Below, piece after piece: positions 39,162 through 47,722 of a stretch of 64,000 nt of DNA. Within the stretch, counting starts at the first letter, position 1, and each line of letters begins with the position of its first letter. The position numbers were made by a program, and so were the translations under genes. The notes beneath the pieces are model-generated. The model searched no databases. It was given only the letters and a program-made list of their open reading frames with translations, and was not told the origin of the DNA. This DNA comes from Microbacterium sp. CGR2 (lineage in GTDB: Bacteria > Actinomycetota > Actinomycetes > Actinomycetales > Microbacteriaceae). The DNA lies in assembly GCF_003626735.1 (NCBI RefSeq), contig NZ_RBHX01000001.1, positions 2,170,001-2,234,000 on the forward strand, read 5' to 3'.

Positions 39162-40387
39162 GTGCAGTCCCCAGTCTTTCCGAGTTCGAGTCTGCGGCTC
39201 AGAGTCTGGCTGAGGTGATCTCCCACACGCCCACGCTCCCGTCCCGCGCGCTCTCCGACTTCCTCGGATCCCCGGTGCTGCTGAAGATGGAGAACCTGCA
39301 GCGCACGGGGTCCTTCAAGATCCGGGGCGCGACCTACCGGCTGTCCCGGCTGAGCGCCGAGGAGCGCTCACGCGGCGTGGTCGCAGCCTCCGCGGGCAAT
39401 CACGCCCAGGGGGTCGCGCTGGCGGCCCAGGCCCTCGGCATCCCGGCCACGATCTTCATGCCGCTGGGCGTTCCCGTCCCCAAGCTCCTGGCCACGCGCG
39501 GTTACGGCGCCGAGGTCGTCCTGGAGGGCGAGACGGTCGCGACATCATTGCGTCTCGCGGCCGAGTTCTCCGAGCGCACCGGAGCGATGCTCATCCACCC
39601 CTTCGATCACCGCGACGTGATCATCGGGCAGGGCACGCTCGGCTTGGAACTGCTCGAGGACGCACCCCAGACCGACACGGTCGTGCTCGGCATCGGCGGG
39701 GGAGGCCTCATCGCGGGTGTCGCCGCGGCGATCAAAGCCCGCGCCGCGGAGATGGGGCGCACCGTGCGGGTCATCGGCGTGCAGGCGGAGAACGCCGCCG
39801 CGATGCCGCCGTCGCTCGCAGCCGGGGAGCCGGTGGACATCATCACCCGACCCACCATCGCCGACGGCATCCTGGTCGCACGTCCGGGCGCGATCCCCTT
39901 CGACATCATCAAGGATCTGGTCGATGAAGTCGTCACGGTCTCCGACGACGACCTCGCCCGCGCGATCCTCATCCTGCTCGAGCAGGCCAAGGTCGTCGTC
40001 GAACCGGCGGGTGCCGCCGGCGTCGCCGCGATCCTGGCGGGCAAGGTGAAGGACAGCGGCACGACGATGGCAGTGCTGTCCGGCGGAAACATCGACCCGC
40101 TGCTGCTGCAGCGTGTGGTGTCGCACGGACTCGCCGCATCAGGCCGCTACCTGACCATCCGGGTGCCGTTGCCCGACCGCCCCGGCCAGCTCGCGCGCGT
40201 CTCGGAGCTCATCGCGGAAGCCGGCGCCAACGTCATGGAGGCCATGCACACGCGCCACGGGCACGGGCTCCAGATCAGCGACGTGATCCTCGAGCTCAGT
40301 GTCGAAACGCGTGGACCGGAGCACTCCGATCACACGCTGGACACCCTGCGACGCGCCGGTTTCGAACCGATCGTCGTTCCGGACTGA
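39158..40387 (+). CDS. ilvA: Threonine ammonia-lyase with ACT domain
   Basis: A PLP-dependent enzyme that deaminates threonine to 2-oxobutyrate, the first step to isoleucine. The 409-residue protein has the PLP lysine in GSFKIRGATYRLSRL (Lys54), SAGNHAQGVALAAQ, and the phosphate loop GIGGGGLIAGVAA. The C-terminal ACT domain (about 325-405) starts at LTIRVPLPDRPGQLARVSEL and probably binds a regulator. The length matches short threonine dehydratases with a single ACT domain. The start is fixed by the four-base overlap with the AI-2E gene. It ends at a strong terminator shared with greA. Confidence 0.95.
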   Translation: MSAVPSLSEFESAAQSLAEVISHTPTLPSRALSDFLGSPVLLKMENLQRTGSFKIRGATYRLSRLSAEERSRGVVAASAGNHAQGVALAAQALGIPATIFMPLGVPVPKLLATRGYGAEVVLEGETVATSLRLAAEFSERTGAMLIHPFDHRDVIIGQGTLGLELLEDAPQTDTVVLGIGGGGLIAGVAAAIKARAAEMGRTVRVIGVQAENAAAMPPSLAAGEPVDIITRPTIADGILVARPGAIPFDIIKDLVDEVVTVSDDDLARAILILLEQAKVVVEPAGAAGVAAILAGKVKDSGTTMAVLSGGNIDPLLLQRVVSHGLAASGRYLTIRVPLPDRPGQLARVSELIAEAGANVMEAMHTRHGHGLQISDVILELSVETRGPEHSDHTLDTLRRAGFEPIVVPD

Positions 40388-40390
40388 GAG

Positions 40391-40439
40391 CCTCGACGGG
40401 TTCGGCCGCAGAGTGTGCCGCGGGGCGAGCCCGTCGAGG
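40391..40439. terminator. Bidirectional terminator between ilvA and greA
   Basis: CCTCGACGGG (40391-40400) pairs with CCCGTCGAGG (40430-40439), and a GCCGC-type inner stem sits in the loop. It lies between convergent stops and can serve both genes. Confidence 0.8.
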
Positions 40440-40446
40440 ACCGTCG

Positions 40447-40935
40447 TCAGCCCGTGTAGGTCTCGACCTTGACGATCTCGACCTCGATCGATCGTCCGCT
40501 CGGCGCCTCGTAGGCTGACTTCTCGCCGACCTTCAGTCCGAGGATGGCCTGGCCGAGCGGGCTGGCCTCGCTGTACACGTCCATGTCGCTGCCTGCGGCG
40601 ATCTCGCGGCTTCCGAGGAGGAAGACCTCCTCGCCGCCGGCCACGACGGCCGTCACGACGGTCCCGGGCTCGACGATTCCGCGACTTGCCGGAGCCTCAC
40701 CGACCTTCGCCGTCTTCAGAAGGCCTTCGAGGGTGCGGATGCGGGCCTCCTGCTTGCCCTGCTCGTCCTTCGCGGCGTGGTAGCCGCCGTTCTCCTTGAG
40801 GTCGCCTTCTTCGCGAGCAGCTTCGATGCGCTTCGCGATCTCGTCGCGGCCGACGGTGGAGAGGTGCTCCAGCTCGGCGACGAGCCGGTCGTATGCTTCC
40901 TGCGTGAGGAAGGGAACCTGAGCGTCGGTGGTCAT
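40447..40935 (-). CDS. greA: Transcription elongation factor GreA
   Basis: A 162-residue protein that rescues backtracked RNA polymerase by stimulating cleavage of the transcript. The N-terminal coiled coil has VPFLTQEAYDRLVAELEHLS and the acidic tip in AREEGDLKENGGYHAAKDEQ. The C-terminal FKBP-like domain ends with VGEKSAYEAPSGRSIEVEIV. The ATG at 40935 has AAGGAG seven bases upstream, so the transcript has a leader. It lies 54 bases below the terminator of the DUF4307 gene. Confidence 0.97.
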   Translation of the reverse strand: MTTDAQVPFLTQEAYDRLVAELEHLSTVGRDEIAKRIEAAREEGDLKENGGYHAAKDEQGKQEARIRTLEGLLKTAKVGEAPASRGIVEPGTVVTAVVAGGEEVFLLGSREIAAGSDMDVYSEASPLGQAILGLKVGEKSAYEAPSGRSIEVEIVKVETYTG

Positions 40936-40989
40936 GACGAAGCTCCTTCTGTTCAAGATCCCGCCGACGCACTGCGGGGGATATGCCAA

Positions 40990-41016
40990 GACGCCCCGGC
41001 ACGGTGCCGGGGCGTC
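40990..41016 (-). terminator. Terminator downstream of the DUF4307 gene
   Basis: A nearly perfect palindrome, GACGCCCCGGCAC with its complement around one base, followed on the minus strand by TTGG. It sits between the DUF4307 stop and the greA start. Confidence 0.75.
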
Positions 41017-41033
41017 GTCTGTCTGCGAAAAGT

Positions 41034-41420
41034 CTAGGCGACCCAGCAGGAGTTCACCAAACCTGTCGTGGCGGCGGAGACGGTCGGCACCGAGGCGTCG
41101 AAGGCCTGTGAGTGGCTCTCCACGGCGGGGAGCTCCATCACCTTCCACCCGACCACCCCGAACTCCTCGTCGAGCGCTTCGACGACGCACACGACGTCCT
41201 TGCCCTGCACACCGGAGACCTGGAAGCGCACATTGACCGTGTGCTCGTCGACGAGTTCGAAGCCGAGGTCATCGGCATCCACCGCCGTCATGGACTGGCT
41301 CACCGTCATCCACCCGAAAGCTCCGACGATGAGGGTCGCGACGACGCCGAGGATGATCCACGGCGTCCGCCCTCGTCGGGTGCGGCCATAGCGTTCGTCG
41401 AGCTCTTGTGCGGTCGTCAC
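41034..41420 (-). CDS. DUF4307 membrane protein
   Basis: A 128-residue protein of a family found next to greA in Micrococcales. A basic N-terminus (ELDERYGRTRRGRTPW) precedes a single helix (IILGVVATLIVGAFGWMTV). The rest is a beta-rich extracytoplasmic domain with RFQVSGVQGKDVVCVVEAL and a second cysteine in LVNSCWVA, so a disulfide is possible. The function is unknown. Start GTG at 41420. It is divergent from a small membrane protein gene, with 67 bases between. Confidence 0.9.
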   Translation of the reverse strand: MTTAQELDERYGRTRRGRTPWIILGVVATLIVGAFGWMTVSQSMTAVDADDLGFELVDEHTVNVRFQVSGVQGKDVVCVVEALDEEFGVVGWKVMELPAVESHSQAFDASVPTVSAATTGLVNSCWVA

Positions 41421-41487
41421 GAGTGGGTCTTCCGGTCGTTAGGCTGGTGGTACCAGGTTATGCGACCTGCGTACGAAAGGCCGATTC

Positions 41488-41775
41488 ATGCTCGCTCTCA
41501 CCGAGACGCCGATGCCGACACCCTCGATGACCGTCGCGCCGGAGGCGGTCACTCCCGGTTTCGCCGGGTTCGCGGCGATCGTGATCGTGCTCATCGCGGT
41601 GTTCCTTCTCATCTGGGATATGAACCGCCGGATCCGCCGCGTTCGGTATCGCGAAGAGGTGCGTGAAGAGCTCGACGCCGAAGAGGCCGCACAAGCCGAC
41701 GAAACGACCGCGGACCCGGAGCGGGATGCGGATCTGCCCGACGCGGGGCACGGTGACGAACCACCCCGCACGTGA
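41488..41775 (+). CDS. Small membrane protein, hypothetical
   Basis: A 95-residue protein with one hydrophobic helix (about 25-45, GFAAIVIVLIAVFLLIW), then arginine-rich residues (DMNRRIRRVRYREEV) and a strongly acidic tail. It has no recognised domain. A TAGGCT box at 41440-41445 and AAAGG before the ATG suggest it is transcribed with a leader of about 35 bases. It lies back to back with the DUF4307 gene and convergent with the hemolysin III gene. Confidence 0.75.
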   Translation: MLALTETPMPTPSMTVAPEAVTPGFAGFAAIVIVLIAVFLLIWDMNRRIRRVRYREEVREELDAEEAAQADETTADPERDADLPDAGHGDEPPRT

Positions 41776-41795
41776 ACGCCCCGAGCTGAGAGGCC

Positions 41796-42554
41796 TTAGG
41801 GCGCGCCGAGCGACGGCGTCAGCGGATCCAACGCGATCAGCAGGCAGGCCGTCCAGTGGCAGAGGAACGCCAGCACGGTGCAGACGTGGAAGATCTCGTG
41901 GAAGCCGAACCGCCCGGGCCAGGGGTTCGGCTTCTTCATCGCATAGACGATGGCCCCGCCGGTGTACAGGAGCCCGCCGACGATGACCAGCACCATCATC
42001 AGTGCGTTCGCGACGAACAGATCGGCGAGGTACATCACCGCCGCCCAGCCGAGCAGCAGGTACAAGGCGACGTAGAGCCAGCGCGGCGCGTCGATCCAGA
42101 AGACGCGGAAGAGGATGCCGACCAGTGCGCCACTCCACACGAAGATGAGCAGCAGCGTCCCCTTCTCCGGGGGAAGGGCCAGGGTCGCCAGCGGTGTGTA
42201 CGTCCCGGCGATGAGCAGCAGGATGTTCGCATGGTCGATCCTCTTCAGGACGACCCTCACCTTCGGGCTCCAGTCGAAGCGGTGATACAGCGCCGAGTTG
42301 CCGAAGAGGAGCATCGAACTCGCCATGAACACTGCGGCCGCCCACTTCGCCGGAGCGCCCTCGGCGGCGAGGATCAGGACCACGCCCGCGACGATCGCCA
42401 CGGGGAACGTGCCGGCATGGATCCAGCCGCGCCACGTCGGCTTGATCTCGACGCTCGCATCGTCGGCGGCCTCTTCGAGGAGCGGCAGCTGGGGGACGTC
42501 GGTCTCGGACGGTTCCGACGGGTCGGTCGGTTCGGATGATCGGCGAGAGCTCAC
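41796..42554 (-). CDS. trhA: Hemolysin III family protein (PAQR)
   Basis: A seven-helix membrane protein of 252 residues. An acidic N-terminal tail (about 1-40) precedes the PAQR core. The core has RGWIHAGTFPVAIVAGVVLI, NSALYHRFDW with a histidine, and RIDHANILLLIAGTYTPLAT with a serine/aspartate-histidine metal site. A last histidine lies in HEIFHVCTVLAFLCHW. Family members are linked to membrane energetics and toxin-like activity, but the bacterial role is unclear. The GTG at 42554 lies six bases after a TAAAGT box on the minus strand. Confidence 0.93.
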   Translation of the reverse strand: MSSRRSSEPTDPSEPSETDVPQLPLLEEAADDASVEIKPTWRGWIHAGTFPVAIVAGVVLILAAEGAPAKWAAAVFMASSMLLFGNSALYHRFDWSPKVRVVLKRIDHANILLLIAGTYTPLATLALPPEKGTLLLIFVWSGALVGILFRVFWIDAPRWLYVALYLLLGWAAVMYLADLFVANALMMVLVIVGGLLYTGGAIVYAMKKPNPWPGRFGFHEIFHVCTVLAFLCHWTACLLIALDPLTPSLGAP

Positions 42555-42648
42555 GTGCCTACTTTATGCGGGACCGGATGCCGCCGAGGGCACATATCCT
42601 CAGCATCCCCACACGGTCGAGCAACCCGCGGCAGGGTAGCGTAGGTGG

Positions 42649-43431
42649 GTGATGTCACGCGAGAGTCCGGGGCGGGGCCCGCTGTACCGGCTCTACACGA
42701 GCCGGCTGCGTCGCCACCTCGACCCCGCGGCCGTGCCGCATCATGTCGCGATGATGATCGACGGAAATCGTCGGTGGGCCCGCCAGCTCGGATTCGCCAC
42801 GCCCGCGGACGGTCACCGCGCGGGCGCCGCGAAGATGCGCGAGTTCCTCGGCTGGTGCGACGAGTTGGGCGTGCGAGTGGTGTCGCTCTATCTGCTCTCC
42901 AGCGACAACCTTCGCAAGCGCGACTCCGCAGAGCTCGCCGATCTCATCGAGATCATCGCCGAACTCGCCGAAGCGCTCTCTCAGGAGCAGAACTGGCGGG
43001 TCCAACATGTCGGCCGGGCGGACATCCTTCCTTCCGAGCTCGCCCGAGTGCTCGCCGACGCGGAGGCGCGGACGAAAGATCACACCGGCCTGCACGTGAA
43101 TCTCGCGGTCGGCTACGGCGGGCGCAACGAGATCGTCGACGCCGTGCGGAGCATCATCACCAAGCACGAAGCCTCGGGTGGCACGTTGGAAGACCTTGCC
43201 GCCCATCTCACGCCCGAGATGATCGGCGAGCATCTGTACACCGGGGGTCAGCCGGATCCGGACCTCGTGATCCGCACCAGCGGTGAGCAGCGGCTGAGCG
43301 ATTTCCTGCTGTGGCAGAGCGCGCACAGCGAGTTCTACTTCGTCGAAGCCCTCGGGCCCGATCTCCGACAGGTCGACTTCCTGCGTGCCATCCGCGACTA
43401 CGCCGATCGGGACCGCCGGTTCGGACGCTGA
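42649..43431 (+). CDS. uppS: Isoprenyl (undecaprenyl-type) diphosphate synthase
   Basis: A cis-prenyltransferase of 260 residues that builds the lipid carrier for cell-wall synthesis by adding isopentenyl units. The catalytic aspartate is in VAMMIDGNRRWARQLGF, and the substrate helix is VRVVSLYLLSSDNLRK. The conserved C-terminal DLVIRTSGEQRLSDFLLWQ and HSEFYFVEALGPDLRQVDF are present. The GTG at 42649 lies six bases after TAGCGT; the ATG at 42652 is the alternative. The product chain length cannot be judged. The following gene is the PhoH ATPase. Confidence 0.96.
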   Translation: MMSRESPGRGPLYRLYTSRLRRHLDPAAVPHHVAMMIDGNRRWARQLGFATPADGHRAGAAKMREFLGWCDELGVRVVSLYLLSSDNLRKRDSAELADLIEIIAELAEALSQEQNWRVQHVGRADILPSELARVLADAEARTKDHTGLHVNLAVGYGGRNEIVDAVRSIITKHEASGGTLEDLAAHLTPEMIGEHLYTGGQPDPDLVIRTSGEQRLSDFLLWQSAHSEFYFVEALGPDLRQVDFLRAIRDYADRDRRFGR

Positions 43432-43483
43432 GCGTCGCGGCCCGGCTGCGAGTCGCCTTCCGAAACGAGACGTTCACCAGCGC

Positions 43484-43645
43484 GTAAGAATCGACGGCGT
43501 GTCGAGGCGTGGTTAAGTCTCTTCGCGGTCGTACGTTCTAGGCATCGGGCAAGGAGCCCGATCGGGTCGGCCTCAGGTTGACGACTCGTGACCCCCTGGT
43601 CGACTCAGTTCGAATAGCCGGGATTCCCCGGGTCGGGAGTGGGAC
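43484..43645 (+). promoter_or_regulatory. Long leader of the PhoH gene with hairpin
   Basis: The 214-base gap upstream of the PIN-PhoH gene holds a perfect 7-bp hairpin at 43544-43562 (ATCGGGC with GCCCGAT around AAGGA). A likely -10 box TACGTT precedes it (about 43532). A second GC-rich hairpin lies near 43618-43634. The Shine-Dalgarno sequence before the GTG is weak (GGGAG). The word TAAGAATCGAC (about 43486) also occurs upstream of glpX (about 53817). Confidence 0.4.
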
Positions 43646-45028
43646 GTGACCTCACGTACAGCGCAGCAGTACACCAGCACCGCGCAGCAGTCCACGCGCA
43701 AGACCACGGGGCGGGCATCGTCATCAGATCCGGATCAGGATCTGCGGACGTATGTGCTCGACACCTCGGTGCTTCTGAGCGACCCGCAGGCGTTCTTCCG
43801 GTTCGCCGAGCACTCCGTCGTGCTCCCCGTCGTCGTGATCACCGAGCTCGAGGGCAAGCGCCACGATCCGGAGATCGGGTACTTCGCCCGGCAGGCCCTC
43901 CGTCACCTCGATGATCTGCGCATCGAGCACGGACGGCTCGACTTCCCCGTCGAGGTCGGCGAAGGCGGTACGCTCCGCGTCGAACTGGCGAACACCGACG
44001 CGTCGGTCCTCCCCGCCGGCATCCGACTGAGCGACAACGACACCCGCATCCTCTCGGTGGCCATGCATCTCGCTCAGGACGGGCAGGACGTGACCATCGT
44101 GTCGAAGGATCTGCCCATGCGCGTCAAGGCTGCCTCGCTGGGGCTGCGCGCTGAGGAGTATCTCGCCGAACAGGCCGTGGACTCGGGATGGACGGGCATC
44201 ACCACGCTCGACCTTTCCGGCGATGACATCAGCGACCTGTACGAGAGCGAAGTGGGCATCAGCGAAGATGCGCGGGGGCTTCCGGTGAACACCGGGTTGA
44301 TCATCCACTCCGAGCGCGGATCGGCCCTCGGTCGGGTCACGGGCGACGGCGAGTACCGGCTGGTGCGGGGAGACCGGGACATCTTCGGGATGCACGGGCG
44401 TTCTGCGGAACAGCGCATCGCAATCGACCTGCTCCTGGACCCCGAGGTCGGGATCGTCTCACTCGGCGGCCGGGCCGGCACGGGGAAGTCCGCGCTGGCG
44501 CTCTGCGCGGGTCTCGAGGCGGTCCTGGAACGCCAGCAGCAGAAGAAGATCATCGTGTTCCGTCCCCTGTTCGCCGTCGGTGGCCAGGAGCTCGGCTATC
44601 TTCCCGGTGACCAGGGCGAGAAGATGGGTCCGTGGGGCCAGGCGGTCTTCGACACGCTCGGCTCCGTCGTCTCGGGGAACGTCGTCGAGGAGGTCCTCGA
44701 GCGCGGCCTGCTCGAGGTGCTCCCGCTCACGCACATCCGAGGCCGCTCGCTGCACGACGCTTTCGTGATCGTCGACGAGGCGCAGTCGCTGGAGCGCAAC
44801 GTGCTGCTGACGGTGTTGAGCCGGATGGGGCAGAACTCGCGGGTCGTCCTCACACACGACATCGGCCAGCGTGACAACCTGCGCGTCGGCCGCCACGACG
44901 GTATCGCCAGCGTGATCGAGACGCTCAAGGGGCACGACCTGTTCGGCCATGTCACCCTGATGCGCTCCGAGCGTTCGGCGATCGCGGCTCTCGTCACCGA
45001 GCTGCTGGAGGGCGGAGAGCTCAGCTGA
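43646..45028 (+). CDS. PIN-PhoH fusion ATPase (PhoH2-like)
   Basis: A 460-residue protein. The N-terminal PIN RNase domain (about 35-170) has the acidic residues in [20 protein letters not shown] and LSDNDTRIL. The C-terminal PhoH ATPase has Walker A in [13 protein letters not shown] and Walker B in [31 protein letters not shown] (motif III) precedes an [11 protein letters not shown] arginine. Mycobacterial homologues form an RNA helicase/RNase. The first 35 residues are Thr/Gln/Ser-rich. The start is GTG at 43646. A strong terminator (45034-45079) follows. Confidence 0.94.
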   Translation: MTSRTAQQYTSTAQQSTRKTTGRASSSDPDQDLRTYVLDTSVLLSDPQAFFRFAEHSVVLPVVVITELEGKRHDPEIGYFARQALRHLDDLRIEHGRLDFPVEVGEGGTLRVELANTDASVLPAGIRLSDNDTRILSVAMHLAQDGQDVTIVSKDLPMRVKAASLGLRAEEYLAEQAVDSGWTGITTLDLSGDDISDLYESEVGISEDARGLPVNTGLIIHSERGSALGRVTGDGEYRLVRGDRDIFGMHGRSAEQRIAIDLLLDPEVGIVSLGGRAGTGKSALALCAGLEAVLERQQQKKIIVFRPLFAVGGQELGYLPGDQGEKMGPWGQAVFDTLGSVVSGNVVEEVLERGLLEVLPLTHIRGRSLHDAFVIVDEAQSLERNVLLTVLSRMGQNSRVVLTHDIGQRDNLRVGRHDGIASVIETLKGHDLFGHVTLMRSERSAIAALVTELLEGGELS

Positions 45029-45033
45029 CGAAG

Positions 45034-45079
45034 CGAAGAGCGGATGCCGCGACTCGAGGTCGCGGCATCCGCTCTTTCG
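45034..45079. terminator. Terminator after the PhoH gene, copy 1
   Basis: GAGCGGATGCCGCGAC (45038-45053) pairs with its exact complement (45059-45074) around TCGAG, with AA and TT pairs beyond, followed by TTTCG. An almost identical hairpin is at 46265-46311. Confidence 0.92.
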
Positions 45080-45106
45080 TGCGAGTGCCGGAGAACCAGT
45101 GCCGTC

Positions 45107-45176
45107 TGCATGAGGCGCACACGGAAGCATGACGGCCGAACGGGCGAGGTCATCCATCTGTGCGTTGCTCATGCAT
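45107..45176. repeat. Palindromic element, copy 1 (left of the DUF559 gene)
   Basis: TGCATGAGGCGCACA (45107-45121) is mirrored by TGTGCGTTGCTCATGCA (45159-45175). Inside, ATGAC and GTCAT are also inverted. The 50 bases 45127-45176 match 46198-46247 at 33 of 50 positions in the same direction. The ends GCATGAC and CTCATGCAT are conserved. Confidence 0.65.
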
Positions 45177-45324
45177 CTGCGCAGGCCCCTCGGGAGTTGC
45201 CGCTGATGCGAGCGCCGTGGCTGAGCGCGCCACTTCTCCTGCACTCTCCGCCCATTTCTTGAGGCATCCACGGAGAACGGAATATGCCGCTTGTCCGTCA
45301 AGCGCGGTGCCCGACGATGTGACG

Positions 45325-46155
45325 ATGACCGACCCGGAATTCGTGCTCTATCACGTGGGAGACATCGCCCGCGGTGTCAGCCTTCAGACCTTCGGGTGTT
45401 CACGCGGAAGCCTCAGCGCGGCCGTCAAAGCCGGCCGCATCGTGAGGGTGCGACGAGGCGTGTTCGCCACGAGATCTGCGAACGCGGATGTCGTCATCGC
45501 GGCCGCGCACGGGGGCGCATTGAGCTGCGGGAGCGCATTGCGGGCCCTGGGGATCTGGACCCTCGACGAACCGGGGGAGGTGCACGTGTGGATGGGGCTC
45601 GGAGGGCGTCGCCACCATGCGGATTCGTGCGGGTGCGTCGCGCATTTCACGCCGGGGTCGATGGACGTCGGAATCGCGCCCATCGAGATAGCGCTCGTGC
45701 ACGCGTATTCCTGCTTCGGAGACGAGTTCTTCTTCGCCGCATTCGAATCGGCATGGAACAAGCGGATGTTGAGCGCGGCCGCCCGCGCGGCGGTCCGAGC
45801 GGCACTCCCTGCGACGGCCCGCTGGCTCGTGGACTTCGCAAGAGCCGATGCGGACAGCGGGCTGGAGTCCCTTGTACGGCTGAGGCTCCACCTGATGGGG
45901 ATCGAGGTGCGGCCGCAGGTCGTGCTCGACGGAGTCGGTCGTGTCGACTTCATCATTGAGGGACGCGTCGTGCTCGAAGCGGATGGGCGGGCGAACCACG
46001 GCGGTGCGGGGAACCGGCATCGGGATCTGATGCGTGATGCGACATCATCACAGCTCGGTTTCGAAACGCTGCGTTTCGACTACGCGATGATCCTGTACTC
46101 CTGGCCCATCGTTGCTGCTGCCATCCGTGCCGCGTTGGGCCGAGCTCGCGGGTGA
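45325..46155 (+). CDS. AbiEi-like antitoxin-domain / DUF559 protein
   Basis: A 276-residue protein with an N-terminal winged-helix segment of the AbiEi type (VGDIARGVSLQTFGCSRGSL, VKAGRIVRVRRGVFATRS). The C-terminal DUF559 domain is related to Vsr-like nucleases, with VRPQVVLDGVGRVDFIIEGR, VLEADGRANHGG, and RDLMRDATSSQLGFETLRFD. The DFxxxxxxxxxEADG arrangement fits a PD-(D/E)XK-like nuclease. No AbiEii toxin partner is next to it. The ATG at 45325 is taken; a GTG lies six bases upstream. It is flanked on each side by a palindromic element and a terminator hairpin, as if inserted. Confidence 0.85.
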   Translation: MTDPEFVLYHVGDIARGVSLQTFGCSRGSLSAAVKAGRIVRVRRGVFATRSANADVVIAAAHGGALSCGSALRALGIWTLDEPGEVHVWMGLGGRRHHADSCGCVAHFTPGSMDVGIAPIEIALVHAYSCFGDEFFFAAFESAWNKRMLSAAARAAVRAALPATARWLVDFARADADSGLESLVRLRLHLMGIEVRPQVVLDGVGRVDFIIEGRVVLEADGRANHGGAGNRHRDLMRDATSSQLGFETLRFDYAMILYSWPIVAAAIRAALGRARG

Positions 46156-46197
46156 CGCCCGCCGCGCGACTGTCATCTGCAAGAGGTTCAGACGTCT

Positions 46198-46247
46198 GCA
46201 TGACTGATGCGCCCGAGAGATCCGCCAAGTGTGGGCCACTCATGCAT
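46198..46247. repeat. Palindromic element, copy 2 (right of the DUF559 gene)
   Basis: Second copy of the 50-base element at 45127-45176. TGCATGA (46197-46203) is the inverse of TCATGCA (46240-46246), so the element ends in a short inverted repeat. The middle is less conserved (33 of 50 overall). Confidence 0.6.
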
Positions 46248-46250
46248 AGC

Positions 46251-46312
46251 GAGCTCTGACGAAACGAAGAGCGGATGCCGCGACCTCGAGGTCGTGGCAT
46301 CCGCTCTTTCGT
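46251..46312. repeat. Terminator hairpin, copy 2 (direct repeat of 45017-45080)
   Basis: From GAGCTC through the hairpin to CTCTTTCG this segment repeats 45017-45080 with a three-base deletion and a few changes. The stem is GAGCGGATGCCGCGAC with one G-T pair. It can terminate the DUF559 gene from the left and fumC from the right. Confidence 0.9.
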
Positions 46313-46327
46313 CGGCGTATCGCTCGA

Positions 46328-47722
46328 TCAGCCGGGGTGCGTCATCGACAGGAGGTCGAGCTTCTCGTCGAGCTGCTCGAGGGTCAACTCGCCCCGCTCG
46401 ACGTAGCCGAGGTCGATCACCGCATCGCGCACCGTGATGCCCTTGGCCACCGAGTGCTTGGCGATCTTGGCGGCCGCCTCGTACCCGATGAGCTTGTTGA
46501 GCGGCGTCACGATCGACGGGCTCATCCCGGCGAATGCGGCGGCACGACCGAGGTTGGCCTGCAGCCCGTCGATGGTCTTGTCGGCAAGCACCCGCGACGC
46601 GCTTGACAGCAGACGGATCGACTCGAGAAGCGCGGTGCCCATCACGGGGATCGCGACGTTCAATTCGAAGGAACCGGATGCTCCCGCCCAGGCCACCGTC
46701 GCGTCGTTGCCGATCACGCGGGCGCAGACCATCAGCACAGCCTCCGGAACGACCGGGTTCACCTTGCCCGGCATGATCGACGAGCCCGGCTGCAGATCGG
46801 GGATGTGCAGTTCGCCGAGTCCGGTGTTCGGCCCCGAACCCATCCAGCGAAGATCGTTGTTGATCTTCGTCAGCGATACGGCGATGGTGCGGAGCGCTCC
46901 GGAAGCCTCGACCAGGCCGTCGCGGTTCGCCTGCGCCTCGAAGTGGTCCTTGGCCTCGGTGATCGGCAGTTCGGTTTCGGCTGCCAGCAGCTCGATGACC
47001 TTCTGCGGGAACCCGAGGGGGGTGTTGATCCCGGTCCCGACCGCGGTGCCGCCGAGCGGGACCTCTGCCACGCGAGGAAGCGCCGACTGCACGCGTTCGA
47101 TGCCCAGGCGCACCTGGCGGGCGTAGCCGCCGAACTCCTGGCCGAGCGTGACCGGTGTCGCATCCATGAGGTGCGTGCGACCCGACTTGACGGCGTCTTT
47201 CCACAGCACAGCCTTCGCCTCCAGGGCGACGGCGAGGTGGTCGAGCGACGGGATGAGCGTGTCGATCAGGGCCTGGGTGACGGCGATGTGCACCGAAGTC
47301 GGGAACACGTCGTTCGACGACTGTGAGGCGTTCACGTGGTCGTTCGGGTGGACGGTGGCGCCGAGGATGCGCGTCGCGAGGGTCGACAGCACCTCGTTCA
47401 TGTTCATGTTCGACGATGTGCCGGAACCGGTCTGATAGGTGTCGACGGGGAATTCGCCGTCGTGAGCACCGCTGGCGACCTGGTCGGCCGCCTGAGCGAT
47501 CGCGTCGGCGATCGCGCCGTCGAGGGTGCCGAGGTCTTTGTTCGCGAGTGCGGCAGCCTTCTTGATGCGTGCAAGGGCCGCGATCTGCATCGGCTCGAGG
47601 CCCTTGCCCGAGATCGGGAAGTTCTCCACGGCCCGTTGCGTCTGCGCGCCGTAGAGCGCGTTCACGGGCACTCGCACCTCACCCATGGTGTCGTGCTCGA
47701 TGCGGTACTCGGTGTCGGTCAT
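46328..47722 (-). CDS. fumC: Class II fumarate hydratase
   Basis: It interconverts fumarate and malate in the citric acid cycle without an iron-sulfur cluster. The 464 residues are full length. Family segments are [20 protein letters not shown] at the start, [32 protein letters not shown] with the catalytic histidine, and the signature [12 protein letters not shown]. The ATG at 47722 overlaps the stop of the beta carbonic anhydrase gene by four bases, so it is the last gene of a five-gene minus-strand run from xseB or xseA. The product ends in a duplicated hairpin at 46265. Confidence 0.98.
   Translation of the reverse strand: MTDTEYRIEHDTMGEVRVPVNALYGAQTQRAVENFPISGKGLEPMQIAALARIKKAAALANKDLGTLDGAIADAIAQAADQVASGAHDGEFPVDTYQTGSGTSSNMNMNEVLSTLATRILGATVHPNDHVNASQSSNDVFPTSVHIAVTQALIDTLIPSLDHLAVALEAKAVLWKDAVKSGRTHLMDATPVTLGQEFGGYARQVRLGIERVQSALPRVAEVPLGGTAVGTGINTPLGFPQKVIELLAAETELPITEAKDHFEAQANRDGLVEASGALRTIAVSLTKINNDLRWMGSGPNTGLGELHIPDLQPGSSIMPGKVNPVVPEAVLMVCARVIGNDATVAWAGASGSFELNVAIPVMGTALLESIRLLSSASRVLADKTIDGLQANLGRAAAFAGMSPSIVTPLNKLIGYEAAAKIAKHSVAKGITVRDAVIDLGYVERGELTLEQLDEKLDLLSMTHPG

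Noticed and set aside
45029..45324. A longer start for the DUF559 gene at 45160
   Set aside because: It begins inside the palindromic element and adds a cysteine-rich, non-conserved stretch. The ATG at 45325 starts the winged-helix segment directly.
45325..46155. A complete AbiE toxin-antitoxin pair
   Set aside because: There is no AbiEii-type nucleotidyltransferase next to the gene on either side; the neighbours are phoH and fumC.
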